Below are positions 20,062-29,321 of a stretch of DNA of 64,000 nucleotides, piece by piece. The translations under genes and the position numbers were made by a program. The DNA is from Thiocapsa bogorovii. GTDB taxonomy: Bacteria; Pseudomonadota; Gammaproteobacteria; Chromatiales; Chromatiaceae. Each line of letters starts with the position of its first letter. Position 1 is the stretch's first letter. Under the pieces are notes generated by a model. That model was not told the origin of the DNA, did not search any database, and saw only the letters and a program-made list of their open reading frames with translations. The stretch covers positions 4,895,501 to 4,959,500 of the forward strand of contig NZ_CP089309.1 of assembly GCF_021228795.1 (NCBI RefSeq), given 5' to 3'.

Positions 20062-22314
20062 CTATCGGCGCCGCCGTCCGAGACAGAGGTCGCTGCCGTT
20101 CCCGCTGCAGATCATGCGACCGCTCGCATCGTAGGCGGCATAGGAGACCTGGACGATGCCGCGGCCACGGCACCCGTAGAAGAGATCGCCGCGCCAGGTG
20201 TTGCGGCCGATCTTGCGCAGGGCGCAGTTGCGGCATCCAGGGTTCGTGGAGGTCACGCGGGCGACGCGCTCGCTGGCCGGCGGATCGATGGTGACGATGT
20301 GTCGGACACGGTCGCCGTCCCAGCCGGAGGTCGGGTCGATGGTCAGGCGTCCCGTGCAGTCGCCGCGCATGGCGAAGGAGCCGCTTCCTTGGGGGGGCGG
20401 GGGTGGGACGGTCGGTTTGGTGCCGGTCTTGAGCTCGAGTGGCGGGGCCTTCGGGGGCGCTTGGACCACGACGGGTTTCGGCGGCGGCGGGCGGCACGGG
20501 CCGATCCGCTCGTCGAGCGCTTGCCTGACCGGTCGCAACGTCGGGGCGGACTCGCGTTTGAGATCACGCTCGAGGGCGACGAGGCGCGTGCAGTCCGTGC
20601 CGGCCTCGGCGAGACGTCGGGTGTAGCGGTCGATCCGATCGCAGTCGGCGATCGGTGCCTCGAGGGCGTCCCGCGCCTTGGCGAAGCGCGGGTCGCCCTG
20701 ATCGGCGAGACGTGCGGCCAGCGCGTGTGCCTTGGTGCAGTCGCCGCCGATGGCGGCGATCTGCTCCTGCAGCGCGTCGGCCTCGCTGCAGATCTGGAGC
20801 TCGGGCGCCAGACGGGTGCGGATGTCCAGGAAGCGGAGGTTGTTTCGATAGCCCTCCAGCCCGTCGGCCAGGGCCTGTAGAGAATCACAGTCGCCGTTGG
20901 CCTCGGCGAAGCGCTGCTCCAGGTCGTTCAGGTCCGCGCACTGGCGCAGCGCGACGGCGAGTCTCCCGGCCACGGCGGCGAGCGGCTCGCGGTCCGGGTC
21001 ATGGCGCGAGAGGGTCGCGTCGAGTCCGGCAAGGGCCAGACAATCGTCCTGCGCGCGGGCCAGCTGGTCCTCCAGATGATCGGCGAGGTCGCAGCGTGCG
21101 AGGGCCTCGTCGAGCCCTCGGCGGATCTCGCTCAAGGGTGGTCGGCTTGCATCCAGCTCGACGAAGGCGGGGGCGGTCTCGCGCGCCAAGGTGCGCAGCG
21201 CCGTGCAGTCCTCGGACGCATCAGCCAGCTGCGGGCCGAGTGTCTCGGCGAGACGGCAGGCGGCGAATGCGCGATCGAGTCCGACGCGCAGCGCGGCCAG
21301 CTCGCGCTTGGGTTCATCAAGTGTTGCGATCTCTTGGTCCAACTCGGCGACGGCGAGGCAGTCGCCGGCGACGACATCGAAGCGTTGCGCGAGTCCATCG
21401 ACCCGCGTGCAGGCCGAGATCCGCCGGTCCAGGTCGGTCTTCAGGGCGCGGAAAGGCTCGCGTTCGAGATCGTAGAAGGCAAGCTCTTCGTCCAATGTGG
21501 ACAGATGATCGCAGGGTGGCTCGGTCGCGAGTCGTTCGGCAAAGAGCGCGGCCTCCTCGCAGATGCCGATCTCGGTGAGGACCGCCATGCGGATATCCGC
21601 GTAGCGCGCGTCCTCCCGATCGATCCGGTCCAGGCGGGAGGCGAGCTCTAAAAGGGGCGCGACCGGGTCGCAGTGGTTGGCCAAGGCGACGGCGAGATCC
21701 TCGCGCAAGCCCTGCTCGGTCTCCTCCAGTTGCCAGAACCAGACACCGAGGCCGAGACCGACTCCCAGCGTTGCGAGTGCGATCAACCCCAGGAGCGGCA
21801 GGATCCACGCCGGGCGCCGCCGCGGGGGCGGCACGGTCGCGGGATCGGGCGTACCGACTGCGCGCGGCGGCCGGCCGGGGTCGGTCCCGCCCCAGGAGAT
21901 CAGGACCGGGGCGTCGCCGATCACATAAACCGCCTCGTCGCCCGGGTTGACGATGGCGCGCTTCAGGAGCTGCGCGGGCTCGGGATCGTCCGGCTCACGG
22001 CGGGACAGCTCGTCGGCGAGACGGGAGATCGCGTTCAGGTGATCGGAGAGGACGCGGCGCGCCGCCGCCTGCGCCTCGTCGGGCAGATCCAGCAAAGGCC
22101 GCGGTTGTCCGGCCAGCGCGCTGGTCCAGGTGACCGTACCCGCGCCATCGACGGCAATCTCGGGGCGTGCGAAGAGGGCCGCCGTCGCCCCCGGCAGATG
22201 ACGTCTCAGGGTTCGGCCGAGCGCGTCGAATTGCCGCCAGGGATGATCCGGGGCCAGCCGATCGGAGGGAGGACCGGCGTAAACCAGGGTCAGGATACGA
22301 ACCGAGGATGTCAT
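20062..22314 (-). CDS. Bitopic membrane protein with seven Cys-anchored periplasmic repeats
   Basis: The 750-residue protein has a cytosolic N-terminal domain (about 1-145, ending VYVIGDAPVLISWGG), a Pro/Arg linker, one membrane helix (about 170-194), and a long periplasmic part. Residues 215-607 hold a half repeat and seven tandem repeats of about 50 residues, each C-x15/16-C-x31-37 before the next C, with an acidic residue usually before the second Cys. A Pro-rich linker (608-655) leads to a C-terminal domain with six Cys (TSTNPGCRNCALRKIGRNTW, FYGCRGRG, CSGNGSDLC). The layout recalls SrfA-family virulence-locus proteins, which I cannot confirm. It diverges from the Tag-like operon over a 241-bp gap. 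Confidence 0.7.
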   Translation of the reverse strand: MTSSVRILTLVYAGPPSDRLAPDHPWRQFDALGRTLRRHLPGATAALFARPEIAVDGAGTVTWTSALAGQPRPLLDLPDEAQAAARRVLSDHLNAISRLADELSRREPDDPEPAQLLKRAIVNPGDEAVYVIGDAPVLISWGGTDPGRPPRAVGTPDPATVPPPRRRPAWILPLLGLIALATLGVGLGLGVWFWQLEETEQGLREDLAVALANHCDPVAPLLELASRLDRIDREDARYADIRMAVLTEIGICEEAALFAERLATEPPCDHLSTLDEELAFYDLEREPFRALKTDLDRRISACTRVDGLAQRFDVVAGDCLAVAELDQEIATLDEPKRELAALRVGLDRAFAACRLAETLGPQLADASEDCTALRTLARETAPAFVELDASRPPLSEIRRGLDEALARCDLADHLEDQLARAQDDCLALAGLDATLSRHDPDREPLAAVAGRLAVALRQCADLNDLEQRFAEANGDCDSLQALADGLEGYRNNLRFLDIRTRLAPELQICSEADALQEQIAAIGGDCTKAHALAARLADQGDPRFAKARDALEAPIADCDRIDRYTRRLAEAGTDCTRLVALERDLKRESAPTLRPVRQALDERIGPCRPPPPKPVVVQAPPKAPPLELKTGTKPTVPPPPPQGSGSFAMRGDCTGRLTIDPTSGWDGDRVRHIVTIDPPASERVARVTSTNPGCRNCALRKIGRNTWRGDLFYGCRGRGIVQVSYAAYDASGRMICSGNGSDLCLGRRRR

Positions 22315-22555
22315 CGCGGGCTCCCGAGCTTTCGATTGGTGCTGATTCTAAACCGGGTGCCGGGTGAACCGATGTGTTTCCGAACGGGCGCGTCTCCTGC
22401 GGCTCCGATCAGCTGCGTGTTCGCGTTTATGATGGACGGAGTTCCGATCAAGGCCGATGGTGGATATGCTGCGCACTCTATCGACACGAATCGGTTCATC
22501 GACGTTTCCGCGTCGCGTAATAAGCTCTCGGAGCATGGCAACGACAGGAGCCGGG
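22315..22555. promoter_or_regulatory. Divergent promoter region between Cys-repeat gene and Tag-like operon
   Basis: The 241-bp interval lies between two divergent starts and should carry both promoters, which suggests shared control of the Cys-repeat protein and the operon. The only strong element is the AGGAG ribosome-binding site at about 22546-22550 that fixes the start of the vWA gene. No clear -35/-10 pair was found. Confidence 0.35.
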
Positions 22556-24592
22556 ATGACTGGAATGCACCTGAAGAGATGGTTGGTTGTTTGGCTGCTG
22601 CTGGGCGCGATGGTCCTGGCCGCGGCACTGGCCTTTGCCGAGCCGCCGACCGATCGCGCGCCCTTGCTGCAGCCCGGGAAGAAGACGCTCTTTCAGCGGG
22701 TGCTGACCCGTCCGGGGGCGATGCTGACCGAGGAACCGGGCGGGGATGCGGGACGTCCTGTCGATGCCTTTTCGCGCTTCTACGTCTATGCCGAGACCGA
22801 GCGCGAGGGGCAGCGCTGGCTCGAGGTGGGGGTCGACACCAAGGGCAAGGTCAGCGGCTGGCTGCGCGTCGGCGACACTGTGCCCTGGCTGCAGCAGATG
22901 GCGCTGGCCTTCACCAACCCGGGCGCCGCGCGCGAGCGCGCCCTGTTCTTCGAGTCGTGGGATGCGCTGAACAACCTGCTGGCGCTGCCGGATCCGGCCG
23001 CCGAGGTCGGGCCGCTGACCCGTGAGATCGCCGAGGGCGGGCGCGATCCGCGCGTGGTCGCGATCGAGCCGGATCGTTTCATCGACATCAACTCGCGCTT
23101 CTATCTGCTGCCGATCCTGGACTTCGAGGAGGTCTTCACCGATTCGGGTCATTTGATGCGCGGTCTCAAGGTCGCCTCGGTCACCGAGACGGCGGCGCCG
23201 ACGACCACGCCGCCTCCGGCCGAGCGCGCGGAGCCGGTGACCCAGCTCGGCAGCTTCCGCGCGGCGGTCGTCTTCATCATCGACTCGACGGTCTCGATGC
23301 AGCGCTACATCGACGAGGCGCGAGCGGCGGCGGAGCAGGTCTACAAGCGGATCGAAGGGTCCGGGCTTCTGGACAAGGTCGCCTTCGGTCTCGTCGCCTT
23401 CCGCGCGCACTCTGCGGATCCCGCCAAGGCCAGATCACTCGAGTATGTCGCGCGGATGTTCGTCGACCCCTCGGAGGTCTCCTCGGGTCTCGAGTTCCTC
23501 ACCCGCGCATCCAAGGTCACCGAGGCGAAGGTCTCGACCGACCGGTTCGACGAAGACCCCTACGCGGGTGTGATCACCGCCTTGGAAGAGATCCCCTGGA
23601 ACCGCTTCGGCGCACGCTATGCCGTGCTGATCACGGATGCAGGCGCGCTCGAAGGCGACGCCTCCACGACGGGTCTGCATGCCGAGCAGGTGCGCTCGGA
23701 GGCGGCCGAGAAGGGTGTTGCGCTGATGGTGCTGCATCTGAAGACCGCGCTCGGCAAGGCCAACCACGCCGCTGCCGAGGCGCAGTATCGGACCCTGGCG
23801 AACAACGCCGCGATCCAGCGCAGTCTCTATTTCTCGGTGCAGGACGGCTCTGCCGCGGCACTCGGCAAGGCGGTCGCCGCGCTGTCCGACACGGTCATCG
23901 AGAGTATCGAGGCATCGGCGCGCGGCGAGCTTGCCGCGGGCAGTGCGCGTGCAGCCACCGCCATCCCGAATCCCGCAACCCCGCCGGCGAGTCCTTCCGT
24001 TGCGCAAGATCCTGAAACCGCCGCCCTGCGCGAGGCCACCCGGGCGCTCGGCCATGCCATGCAGCTCGCCTATCTGGGCCGCGAGGAGGGCACGCGCGCC
24101 CCGTCGGTCTTCGAGGGTTGGATCAGCGACAGCGATCTTGCCGACCCCACGGTGCGAACGGTCGACGAGCGGGTGCTGATCACCAAGGACCAGTTGAGCG
24201 ATCTGCACGGGATCTTGAAACAGATCGTCGATGCCGCCGATGCCGGGATGTTGAAGCCCGACGCCTTCTTCGACAGCCTGCGCTCCATTGCTGCGCAATA
24301 CGGGCGCGACCCGGCCCTCGCCGCGAGCCCGCAAGCGACCAAGCTCGCCGACCTCGGTCTGCTCGGCGAATACCTCGACGGTCTCCCCTACAAGAGCGAC
24401 GTCATGACGTTGGATCAGGACACCTGGTCGCGCTGGGGCACGCAGCGTCAGTTCGAGTTCGTGAGCCGGCTCAAGGGCAAGATCAAGCTCTACGAACGCT
24501 ACAACGCGGACACCGATCGGTGGGTGAGCCTCGCCGAGGGCAGCCCGGCGGGCGAATGGGTCTATCCGGTGCCGCTGCGCGATCTGCCCTGA
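22556..24592 (+). CDS. Exported vWA-domain protein (PpkA periplasmic-domain-like)
   Basis: The 678-residue protein starts at ATG 22556 (AGGAG ribosome-binding site 5 nt upstream) with a signal peptide or anchor (LKRWLVVWLLLGAMVLAAAL). Residues about 60-200 form an SH3-like or strand-rich region (FYVYAETEREGQRWLEVGVD). The vWA domain starts at FRAAVVFIIDSTVSMQRYI, a MIDAS variant D-x-T-x-S, with YAVLITDAGALEGD as a later site. The C-terminal 180 residues are helical and end WSRWGTQRQFEF. The same vWA type forms the periplasmic half of the T6SS kinase PpkA; here no kinase domain is present. It heads an operon and overlaps the next gene by one base. Confidence 0.78.
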   Translation: MTGMHLKRWLVVWLLLGAMVLAAALAFAEPPTDRAPLLQPGKKTLFQRVLTRPGAMLTEEPGGDAGRPVDAFSRFYVYAETEREGQRWLEVGVDTKGKVSGWLRVGDTVPWLQQMALAFTNPGAARERALFFESWDALNNLLALPDPAAEVGPLTREIAEGGRDPRVVAIEPDRFIDINSRFYLLPILDFEEVFTDSGHLMRGLKVASVTETAAPTTTPPPAERAEPVTQLGSFRAAVVFIIDSTVSMQRYIDEARAAAEQVYKRIEGSGLLDKVAFGLVAFRAHSADPAKARSLEYVARMFVDPSEVSSGLEFLTRASKVTEAKVSTDRFDEDPYAGVITALEEIPWNRFGARYAVLITDAGALEGDASTTGLHAEQVRSEAAEKGVALMVLHLKTALGKANHAAAEAQYRTLANNAAIQRSLYFSVQDGSAAALGKAVAALSDTVIESIEASARGELAAGSARAATAIPNPATPPASPSVAQDPETAALREATRALGHAMQLAYLGREEGTRAPSVFEGWISDSDLADPTVRTVDERVLITKDQLSDLHGILKQIVDAADAGMLKPDAFFDSLRSIAAQYGRDPALAASPQATKLADLGLLGEYLDGLPYKSDVMTLDQDTWSRWGTQRQFEFVSRLKGKIKLYERYNADTDRWVSLAEGSPAGEWVYPVPLRDLP

Positions 24593-25389
24593 TGGGTCCG
24601 CGGATGGCGCCTGTCGATGCGGTGCCCGTTCGGGCGATACCGTCCGATCCACCGGATTCGGCGACCGCTGCGCCGTTGATCGAGGCGACCGGTCTGGGCT
24701 ATCGATACGGGCACGGCCGAGGGGCCTTCGAGGTCAGTGTGCCGAGCTTGAGGATCACCCGCGGCGAGACGCTGGCCATCACCGGCGAGAGCGGCAGCGG
24801 CAAGAGTACGGTCCTCGAGCTGCTTGGGCTCGCCGCACCCCCGTTGGCGGGGGCGGGCTTTCTCTGGCATGCGGCGGCGCCGGTGGATATTGCCGCGCTC
24901 TGGCGTGCCCGCGCCGAGGGTGCGCTCGCGCAGATGCGCGCCCGTTCGATCGGATTCGTGATGCAGACCGGTGGACTCCTGCCCTTCCTCACCGTGCGCG
25001 AAAACATCGGCATCAACCGGCGTCTGCTCGGGCTTCCGGCCGATGACGCGCGAATCGCTCACTTGGTGGCGGCGCTCGAGATCGGTGCGTTGTTGGACCG
25101 GCGGCCGGCGCAGCTCTCGGTCGGGCAGCAGCAGCGGGTCTCGATCGGGCGTGCGTTGGCCCACGGTCCCGCCCTGGTGTTGGCCGACGAGCCCTCTTCG
25201 GCGCTCGACCCGCGGCTTGCGGACCGGGTGCTCGGTCTGCTGCGCGATCTGGCCGTCGAGAGCGGGGCCGCGGTCGTGGTCGCGACACACGAGCAGGCAC
25301 GCGTGCGTGCGCTTGGCCTGCGAGAGATCCGGGCGCGTCCGCTGGATGCGCCCGACCGGCTCGGCTCTTGCTTCGAGGACGCACCATGA
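24592..25389 (+). CDS. ABC transporter ATPase, TagT-like
   Basis: The 265-residue ATPase has Walker A (TGESGSGKST), a Q-loop near GFVMQTGGLLPF, the signature LSVGQQQRVSIGRAL, Walker B (LVLADEPSSALDP) and an H-loop THE. It is of the LolD/MacB-type family that pairs with FtsX-like permeases and works mechanically, not as an importer. By context it is the TagT equivalent: TagS and TagT act with TagR and TagQ upstream of PpkA in Pseudomonas aeruginosa. The start ATG overlaps the vWA stop codon; a second ATG at 24604 is possible. A repeat cluster separates it from the permease gene. Confidence 0.85.
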   Translation: MGPRMAPVDAVPVRAIPSDPPDSATAAPLIEATGLGYRYGHGRGAFEVSVPSLRITRGETLAITGESGSGKSTVLELLGLAAPPLAGAGFLWHAAAPVDIAALWRARAEGALAQMRARSIGFVMQTGGLLPFLTVRENIGINRRLLGLPADDARIAHLVAALEIGALLDRRPAQLSVGQQQRVSIGRALAHGPALVLADEPSSALDPRLADRVLGLLRDLAVESGAAVVVATHEQARVRALGLREIRARPLDAPDRLGSCFEDAP

Positions 25390-25402
25390 ACGGCACGGGG
25401 TG

Positions 25403-25502
25403 GGTTGGACTTTAGTCCGACGTGGTGTGGGTCGGACTTCAGTCCGACACGGCCGAGCCGTCCCACCTCGGGGCGTTTGTCGGGCTGAAGCCCGACCCAC
25501 AG
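25403..25502. repeat. BIME-like cluster of three REP palindromes inside the operon
   Basis: Three short palindromes lie in the 133-bp gap between the ATPase and permease genes: GGACTTTAGTCC (25407-25418), GTCGGACTTCAGTCCGAC (25431-25448) and GTCGGGCTGAAGCCCGAC (25479-25496). The second and third, with their flanking TGTGGGT and ACCCACA, are mirror copies, giving the paired-inverted form of a BIME. A similar single unit is at 44889-44909. Such hairpins can stabilise upstream mRNA or lower downstream expression. Confidence 0.7.
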
Positions 25503-25522
25503 TGGGGTTCGATCGACGCCGA

Positions 25523-26839
25523 ATGGCCGTACTAACCAAAGCGCATTCGTCCTTCCGCTCGGCCGCCGCCGAGGTCTGGTCTTTGGCCTGGAAGGATCTG
25601 CGTCACGATCGGCATACCACGTTGGTCTTCGTGCTGACGGTCGCCGCGATCCTGGCCCCGTTGCTCCTGTTGCTCGGACTCAAAAACGGTGTCGTCGAGA
25701 CCCTCCGCGAGACCCTGCTCCGCGACCCGCGCAACCTGGAGGTGGTCATCTACGGCAGCGCCCGGCTGGATCGCGACTGGCTCGCCGAGATCGCGGCGCG
25801 GCCCGACGTCGCCTTCCTGATCCCCAAGACCCGAACCATCAACGCCAGTGTCGATCTGCTCGACGCGGCGCGGCGTCTTCTGCCTGCGGTCGAGGTGATC
25901 CCGACCGCGCTCGGCGATCCGCTGCTGCCGCCGGACACCGAACTGCCGAGCCACCCCGGCGAGGTCCTGGTGACCGCGACCCTGGCGCGTCGGCTGGGCC
26001 TGATGTCCGCCGAGCCGGTCTCGGGCGCACCTGCAACCGAGGCGGAGGAGGGCGCGCCGAAACAGGCCGATTCCGCGACCGTGGTCGCCGTCGTCAAGCG
26101 CACCCGCGACGGCGTCTCCGAGCACATGCGTCTGCCGCTCTCGGTGATCGGCATCGTGCCGGAGGCGCGTTTCTCGCGCGACGCACTCTTCACCAGCCTG
26201 GACCTTTTGGTCGCCGCCGAGGACTACCGGGACGGTACGCTGGATCTCCCGCCCGACGGTGTCGTCCCGAACGGCTACGCGGAGCATCAGGAGCGCTTCG
26301 CCAACGCCCGGCTTTATGCGGCCGGACTGGACCAGGTCGGCCCGCTCGCCGCAGCGGTCAGCGCGGCGGGGATCGAGGTCCGTACCCAAGCCGAGCGGAT
26401 CGCCTCGGTGCAGGCAGTAGATCGCACCCTGTCGTTCTTGTTTCGGGTCATCGCGCTGATCGGCGGGGCGGGCTGCGCGCTGGCCCTGGGGGGTGCGCTC
26501 TGGGTGGGGGTGGAGCGCAAACGCCGTCAGTTGGCCTTGCTGCGGTTGTTCGGGTTCGGACCCGGCACGGTCGCGGCGCTGCCGGTGATCCAAGGATCGC
26601 TCATTGCCGGCCTCGGTCTGTTCTTCGCCGGTGCCGGCTATCTGATCGGCGCGCATGCGTTCGACGCCGTCATGGGCGAGAATCTGGCCGGCGGGGGCTA
26701 TTTGACCCGACTCGGCATCGCGGACCTGGGTCTTGCGGCCGGGTTGGTCATGCTGGTGGCCCTGGTCGCATCGACGGCCGGGGCGATACGGGCCGGGCGC
26801 GTGAGTCCGGCGGAGGGTTTGCGTGAAGCGATCCGTTGA
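25523..26839 (+). CDS. FtsX/MacB-type ABC permease, TagS-like
   Basis: The 438-residue permease has one N-terminal helix (TTLVFVLTVAAILAPLLLLL), a large periplasmic domain of about 250 residues, and three C-terminal helices (FLFRVIALIGGAGCALALGG, PVIQGSLIAGLGLFFAGAGY, LGLAAGLVMLVALVAS), the 1+3 topology of FtsX/MacB permeases. This matches TagS. It is the partner of the ATPase upstream. ATG 25523 is the first start after the repeat cluster; the longer open frame starting inside the ATPase gene is a shadow. Its last 17 bp overlap the next coding region. Confidence 0.82.
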   Translation: MAVLTKAHSSFRSAAAEVWSLAWKDLRHDRHTTLVFVLTVAAILAPLLLLLGLKNGVVETLRETLLRDPRNLEVVIYGSARLDRDWLAEIAARPDVAFLIPKTRTINASVDLLDAARRLLPAVEVIPTALGDPLLPPDTELPSHPGEVLVTATLARRLGLMSAEPVSGAPATEAEEGAPKQADSATVVAVVKRTRDGVSEHMRLPLSVIGIVPEARFSRDALFTSLDLLVAAEDYRDGTLDLPPDGVVPNGYAEHQERFANARLYAAGLDQVGPLAAAVSAAGIEVRTQAERIASVQAVDRTLSFLFRVIALIGGAGCALALGGALWVGVERKRRQLALLRLFGFGPGTVAALPVIQGSLIAGLGLFFAGAGYLIGAHAFDAVMGENLAGGGYLTRLGIADLGLAAGLVMLVALVASTAGAIRAGRVSPAEGLREAIR

Positions 26840-28475
26840 CTCAAAAGGGTTGGGGCGCCTGAGTCCTCTGTGTGCAATCGGGCTACTGGCGTTCGCCGGG
26901 CATGGCGTCGCCGGGGTCGAGGTGACCTGGCCGGAGCCCCTCTACAACCCTAAGCCCGCGCCGGAGGACGTCATCGTCCCGCTGCCGTGCGGCGGCGCCA
27001 TGGCCTTCCGCCCGGTCGGCACGGCGGGCACCGGCCCGCTCGCCGATACCGAGGTAGAGCTCGGCAGCGAGACGGAAAGCCAGGGCTATGCCGAGCATCG
27101 CTATCTCGATCATCTCGCGGGCAGCTTCGAGGCCCCCGAGGGCGAGCGGCGCCGTTTCCTGATCGGCAAGTACGAGGTGACCGCGCTGCAATACGACACG
27201 GTCCTCGCCGCCGCTGCAGGCGCGGATTGTCCGCTGCCGGGCAAGGGCGCGACGGCGCGACTCCCCAAGGGCGGCGTCGGTTGGCACGATGCACTGGACT
27301 TTGCGCATCGCTACTCGCTCTGGCTGCGCGAGGAGGCCGGTGCCATCGCCGATTGCGATGCGACGGCGACGCCTTGTCTGCCGCGCGCCGACGGCGTGCC
27401 GGCCTTCGCGCGCCTGCCGACCGAGGCGGAGTGGGAATACTCGGCGAGGGGGGGCGATCGGGTCAGCCCGGCCGTGTTCCGCGAGATGCTGTATCCGATG
27501 CCGGACGGGCCCGCGCGGCATGCCTGGTTCAACGAGAACGCGCAGGGTCAGGTGCGACCGATCGGCGTGCTCGAGCCGAACCCGCTCGGTCTTCACGATG
27601 TGATGGGAAACCTCGAGGAGTATGTCCTCGACCCCTTTCGGCTGCACCGGGTGGAGCGTCGCCACGGTCAGCCCGGTGCGGCGGTGGTGCGCGGCGGCAG
27701 TCTCCATTCCAGCGCCGAGGATCTGCGCAGCTCGCTGCGGCGCGAGGTCCCCTTTTACGACGATCGCGGTGCCGTGGGGACGGCCGACACGGGTTTTCGC
27801 CTCCTGCTCGCGGCCCCTGTGTTGACGTCCAACGAGCGCATCGACGCCGTGCGCGCCGCCTGGGAGCGGCTCGGCAGCGATGTCGCCCGGCCGCAAGAGA
27901 CGCCGCCGCCGCGTCCGGTCCTGTCGGATCGTCCCTTCGAGGACCCGGTGCTCGAGCTGACCGCACTCGCTCGGGCGAGCGGCGAGCCCGAGATGAAGCA
28001 GCGCCTGGAGCGGTTGCGCAGCGTTGTTGCCGGCACGAACCAGCGGCTCTACGAGCAGCGTGCGCGCAGTGCCCGCGAGGCCCTGCGCTTCGGTGGATTG
28101 CTCTGCGAGAAGCTCTCGGTCGAGGGCTACAACATCGACCTGCTTCGGCGGCGCTACGACCTCTGTAAAGACAACGAGGACGCCGAGCATCCGCGCTGTC
28201 GCCGGCTCGCCGAGGATCTGGCGCGCGACGATGCGGTGCTGGATGCGAACATCGGCGTCTATGCCGACTCGATCGTGCGCACCGCGCAGACCTATCCGGA
28301 CGATCTAGCCGTCCTCGCCGCGGAGCTCGGCGGCTTGAGCGACGAGCTCGCGACGCGGGGTTACGGCGAGCTCGCGATCTATCCCGAGCGCTTTCACGCA
28401 CAGGTCGTCGACTACGCGCGCTCGGGCGCAGTCGCACGCGTGGATTGGTTCCAGGGGTGTCGCGCACTGCGTTGA
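26823..28475 (+). CDS. Exported FGE/SUMF1-fold protein, TagR-like
   Basis: The 550-residue protein begins at a GTG inside the permease gene, with a signal peptide (LSPLCAIGLLAFAGHGVAG). Residues about 60-335 are a formylglycine-generating-enzyme fold: FLIGKYEVTALQYD, FARLPTEAEWEYSARGG, LGLHDVMGNLEEYV, VVRGGSLHSSAEDLRSSLRR and TGFRLLLAAPV. The cysteines that true FGEs use for catalysis are absent from the RGGS region, so it should act as a binding or signalling module, as proposed for TagR. The C-terminal 200 residues are helical with four Cys (LLCEKLS, YDLCKDN, HPRCRRL, FQGCRAL), an extension worth noting next to the Cys-repeat protein. Confidence 0.78.
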   Translation: MKRSVDSKGLGRLSPLCAIGLLAFAGHGVAGVEVTWPEPLYNPKPAPEDVIVPLPCGGAMAFRPVGTAGTGPLADTEVELGSETESQGYAEHRYLDHLAGSFEAPEGERRRFLIGKYEVTALQYDTVLAAAAGADCPLPGKGATARLPKGGVGWHDALDFAHRYSLWLREEAGAIADCDATATPCLPRADGVPAFARLPTEAEWEYSARGGDRVSPAVFREMLYPMPDGPARHAWFNENAQGQVRPIGVLEPNPLGLHDVMGNLEEYVLDPFRLHRVERRHGQPGAAVVRGGSLHSSAEDLRSSLRREVPFYDDRGAVGTADTGFRLLLAAPVLTSNERIDAVRAAWERLGSDVARPQETPPPRPVLSDRPFEDPVLELTALARASGEPEMKQRLERLRSVVAGTNQRLYEQRARSAREALRFGGLLCEKLSVEGYNIDLLRRRYDLCKDNEDAEHPRCRRLAEDLARDDAVLDANIGVYADSIVRTAQTYPDDLAVLAAELGGLSDELATRGYGELAIYPERFHAQVVDYARSGAVARVDWFQGCRALR

Positions 28476-28580
28476 TGCGGGACTGCGCGGGAGGCACCCG
28501 GAACGCATCGTTTCGGTCTAAACTCACCCCCGGACATGCAAGGTCGCATTCCATCGGAACCACTAAAACGGAGCACGCAG

Positions 28581-29315
28581 ATGCCGATCGAGAGTCGCAC
28601 GGGTCGGAACCTTCTCTATTTCAGCCTGACTCTGGCGCTCGTCCAGACGGGCTGCGCCACCACCTCGACGAGTAGCGGCGGATACGGCGCACGCGCGCCA
28701 TTGACGCCCGCCGAGCAGCGGATGCGTCAGCAATCCTCTCAACTCGACGCCAAGACCTCGCTCCAAGGCTGCGCCGCCGGTGCGGTCGCGGGCGCCTTGC
28801 TCGGGATGTTGTCGGACGGCAAACGCAGCAACAACATGATGATCGGTGCCGCCGCGGGCTGTGCGGTCGGACTAGCGGCCAACGCCTATGTGCAATCCAA
28901 GCGGCAGCAATATCAGAACGACGAGCAGCGTATCGCCGCCATGACCGCGGACGTTCGGGCGGAGAACGCGCGTATCTCGAATCTGATCGCGACCAGCGAG
29001 GAGGTGATCGCCGCCGACCGCAAACGGCTCGCGCAGGTCAACGCGGCCTATCGCAGCAAGGCCATCTCGAGCGAGCAGGCCAGGCGCGATCTCGCCGGGG
29101 TCAAGGCCAATCGCGATCAGATGCAGAGCACCATCAATTCGCTCAAGACCAAGCAGCAGGACTGGGTGGACATCTCCAACCTCGAACGGCAGTCGGGGAC
29201 CAACACCGCGCAACTGGATCATGAGATCGGTGTCCTGAAGAAGCGCATTTCAGGACTGGAGCAGGAGGTCGCGCTCATGGACAAACAGATCAACGCATCC
29301 CCGGTGGCCGGGTAA
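28581..29315 (+). CDS. Coiled-coil lipoprotein with glycine-zipper segment, TagQ position
   Basis: The 244-residue protein has a lipobox-type signal (LTLALVQTGCATTS). It then shows a glycine-zipper-like membrane segment in two parts (CAAGAVAGALLGMLSDGKRS and MIGAAAGCAVGLAANAYV), and a long coiled coil to the end. ATG 28581 has GGAG at good spacing; upstream in-frame ATG 28536 would misplace the signal peptide. In P. aeruginosa TagQ is an outer-membrane lipoprotein that anchors TagR; position and lipobox fit, but sequence homology to TagQ cannot be judged by eye. Confidence 0.72.
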   Translation: MPIESRTGRNLLYFSLTLALVQTGCATTSTSSGGYGARAPLTPAEQRMRQQSSQLDAKTSLQGCAAGAVAGALLGMLSDGKRSNNMMIGAAAGCAVGLAANAYVQSKRQQYQNDEQRIAAMTADVRAENARISNLIATSEEVIAADRKRLAQVNAAYRSKAISSEQARRDLAGVKANRDQMQSTINSLKTKQQDWVDISNLERQSGTNTAQLDHEIGVLKKRISGLEQEVALMDKQINASPVAG

Positions 29316-29321
29316 GCCATC

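Noticed and set aside
26883-28190. 435-codon minus-strand open frame
   Set aside because: Shadow of the FGE-fold gene.
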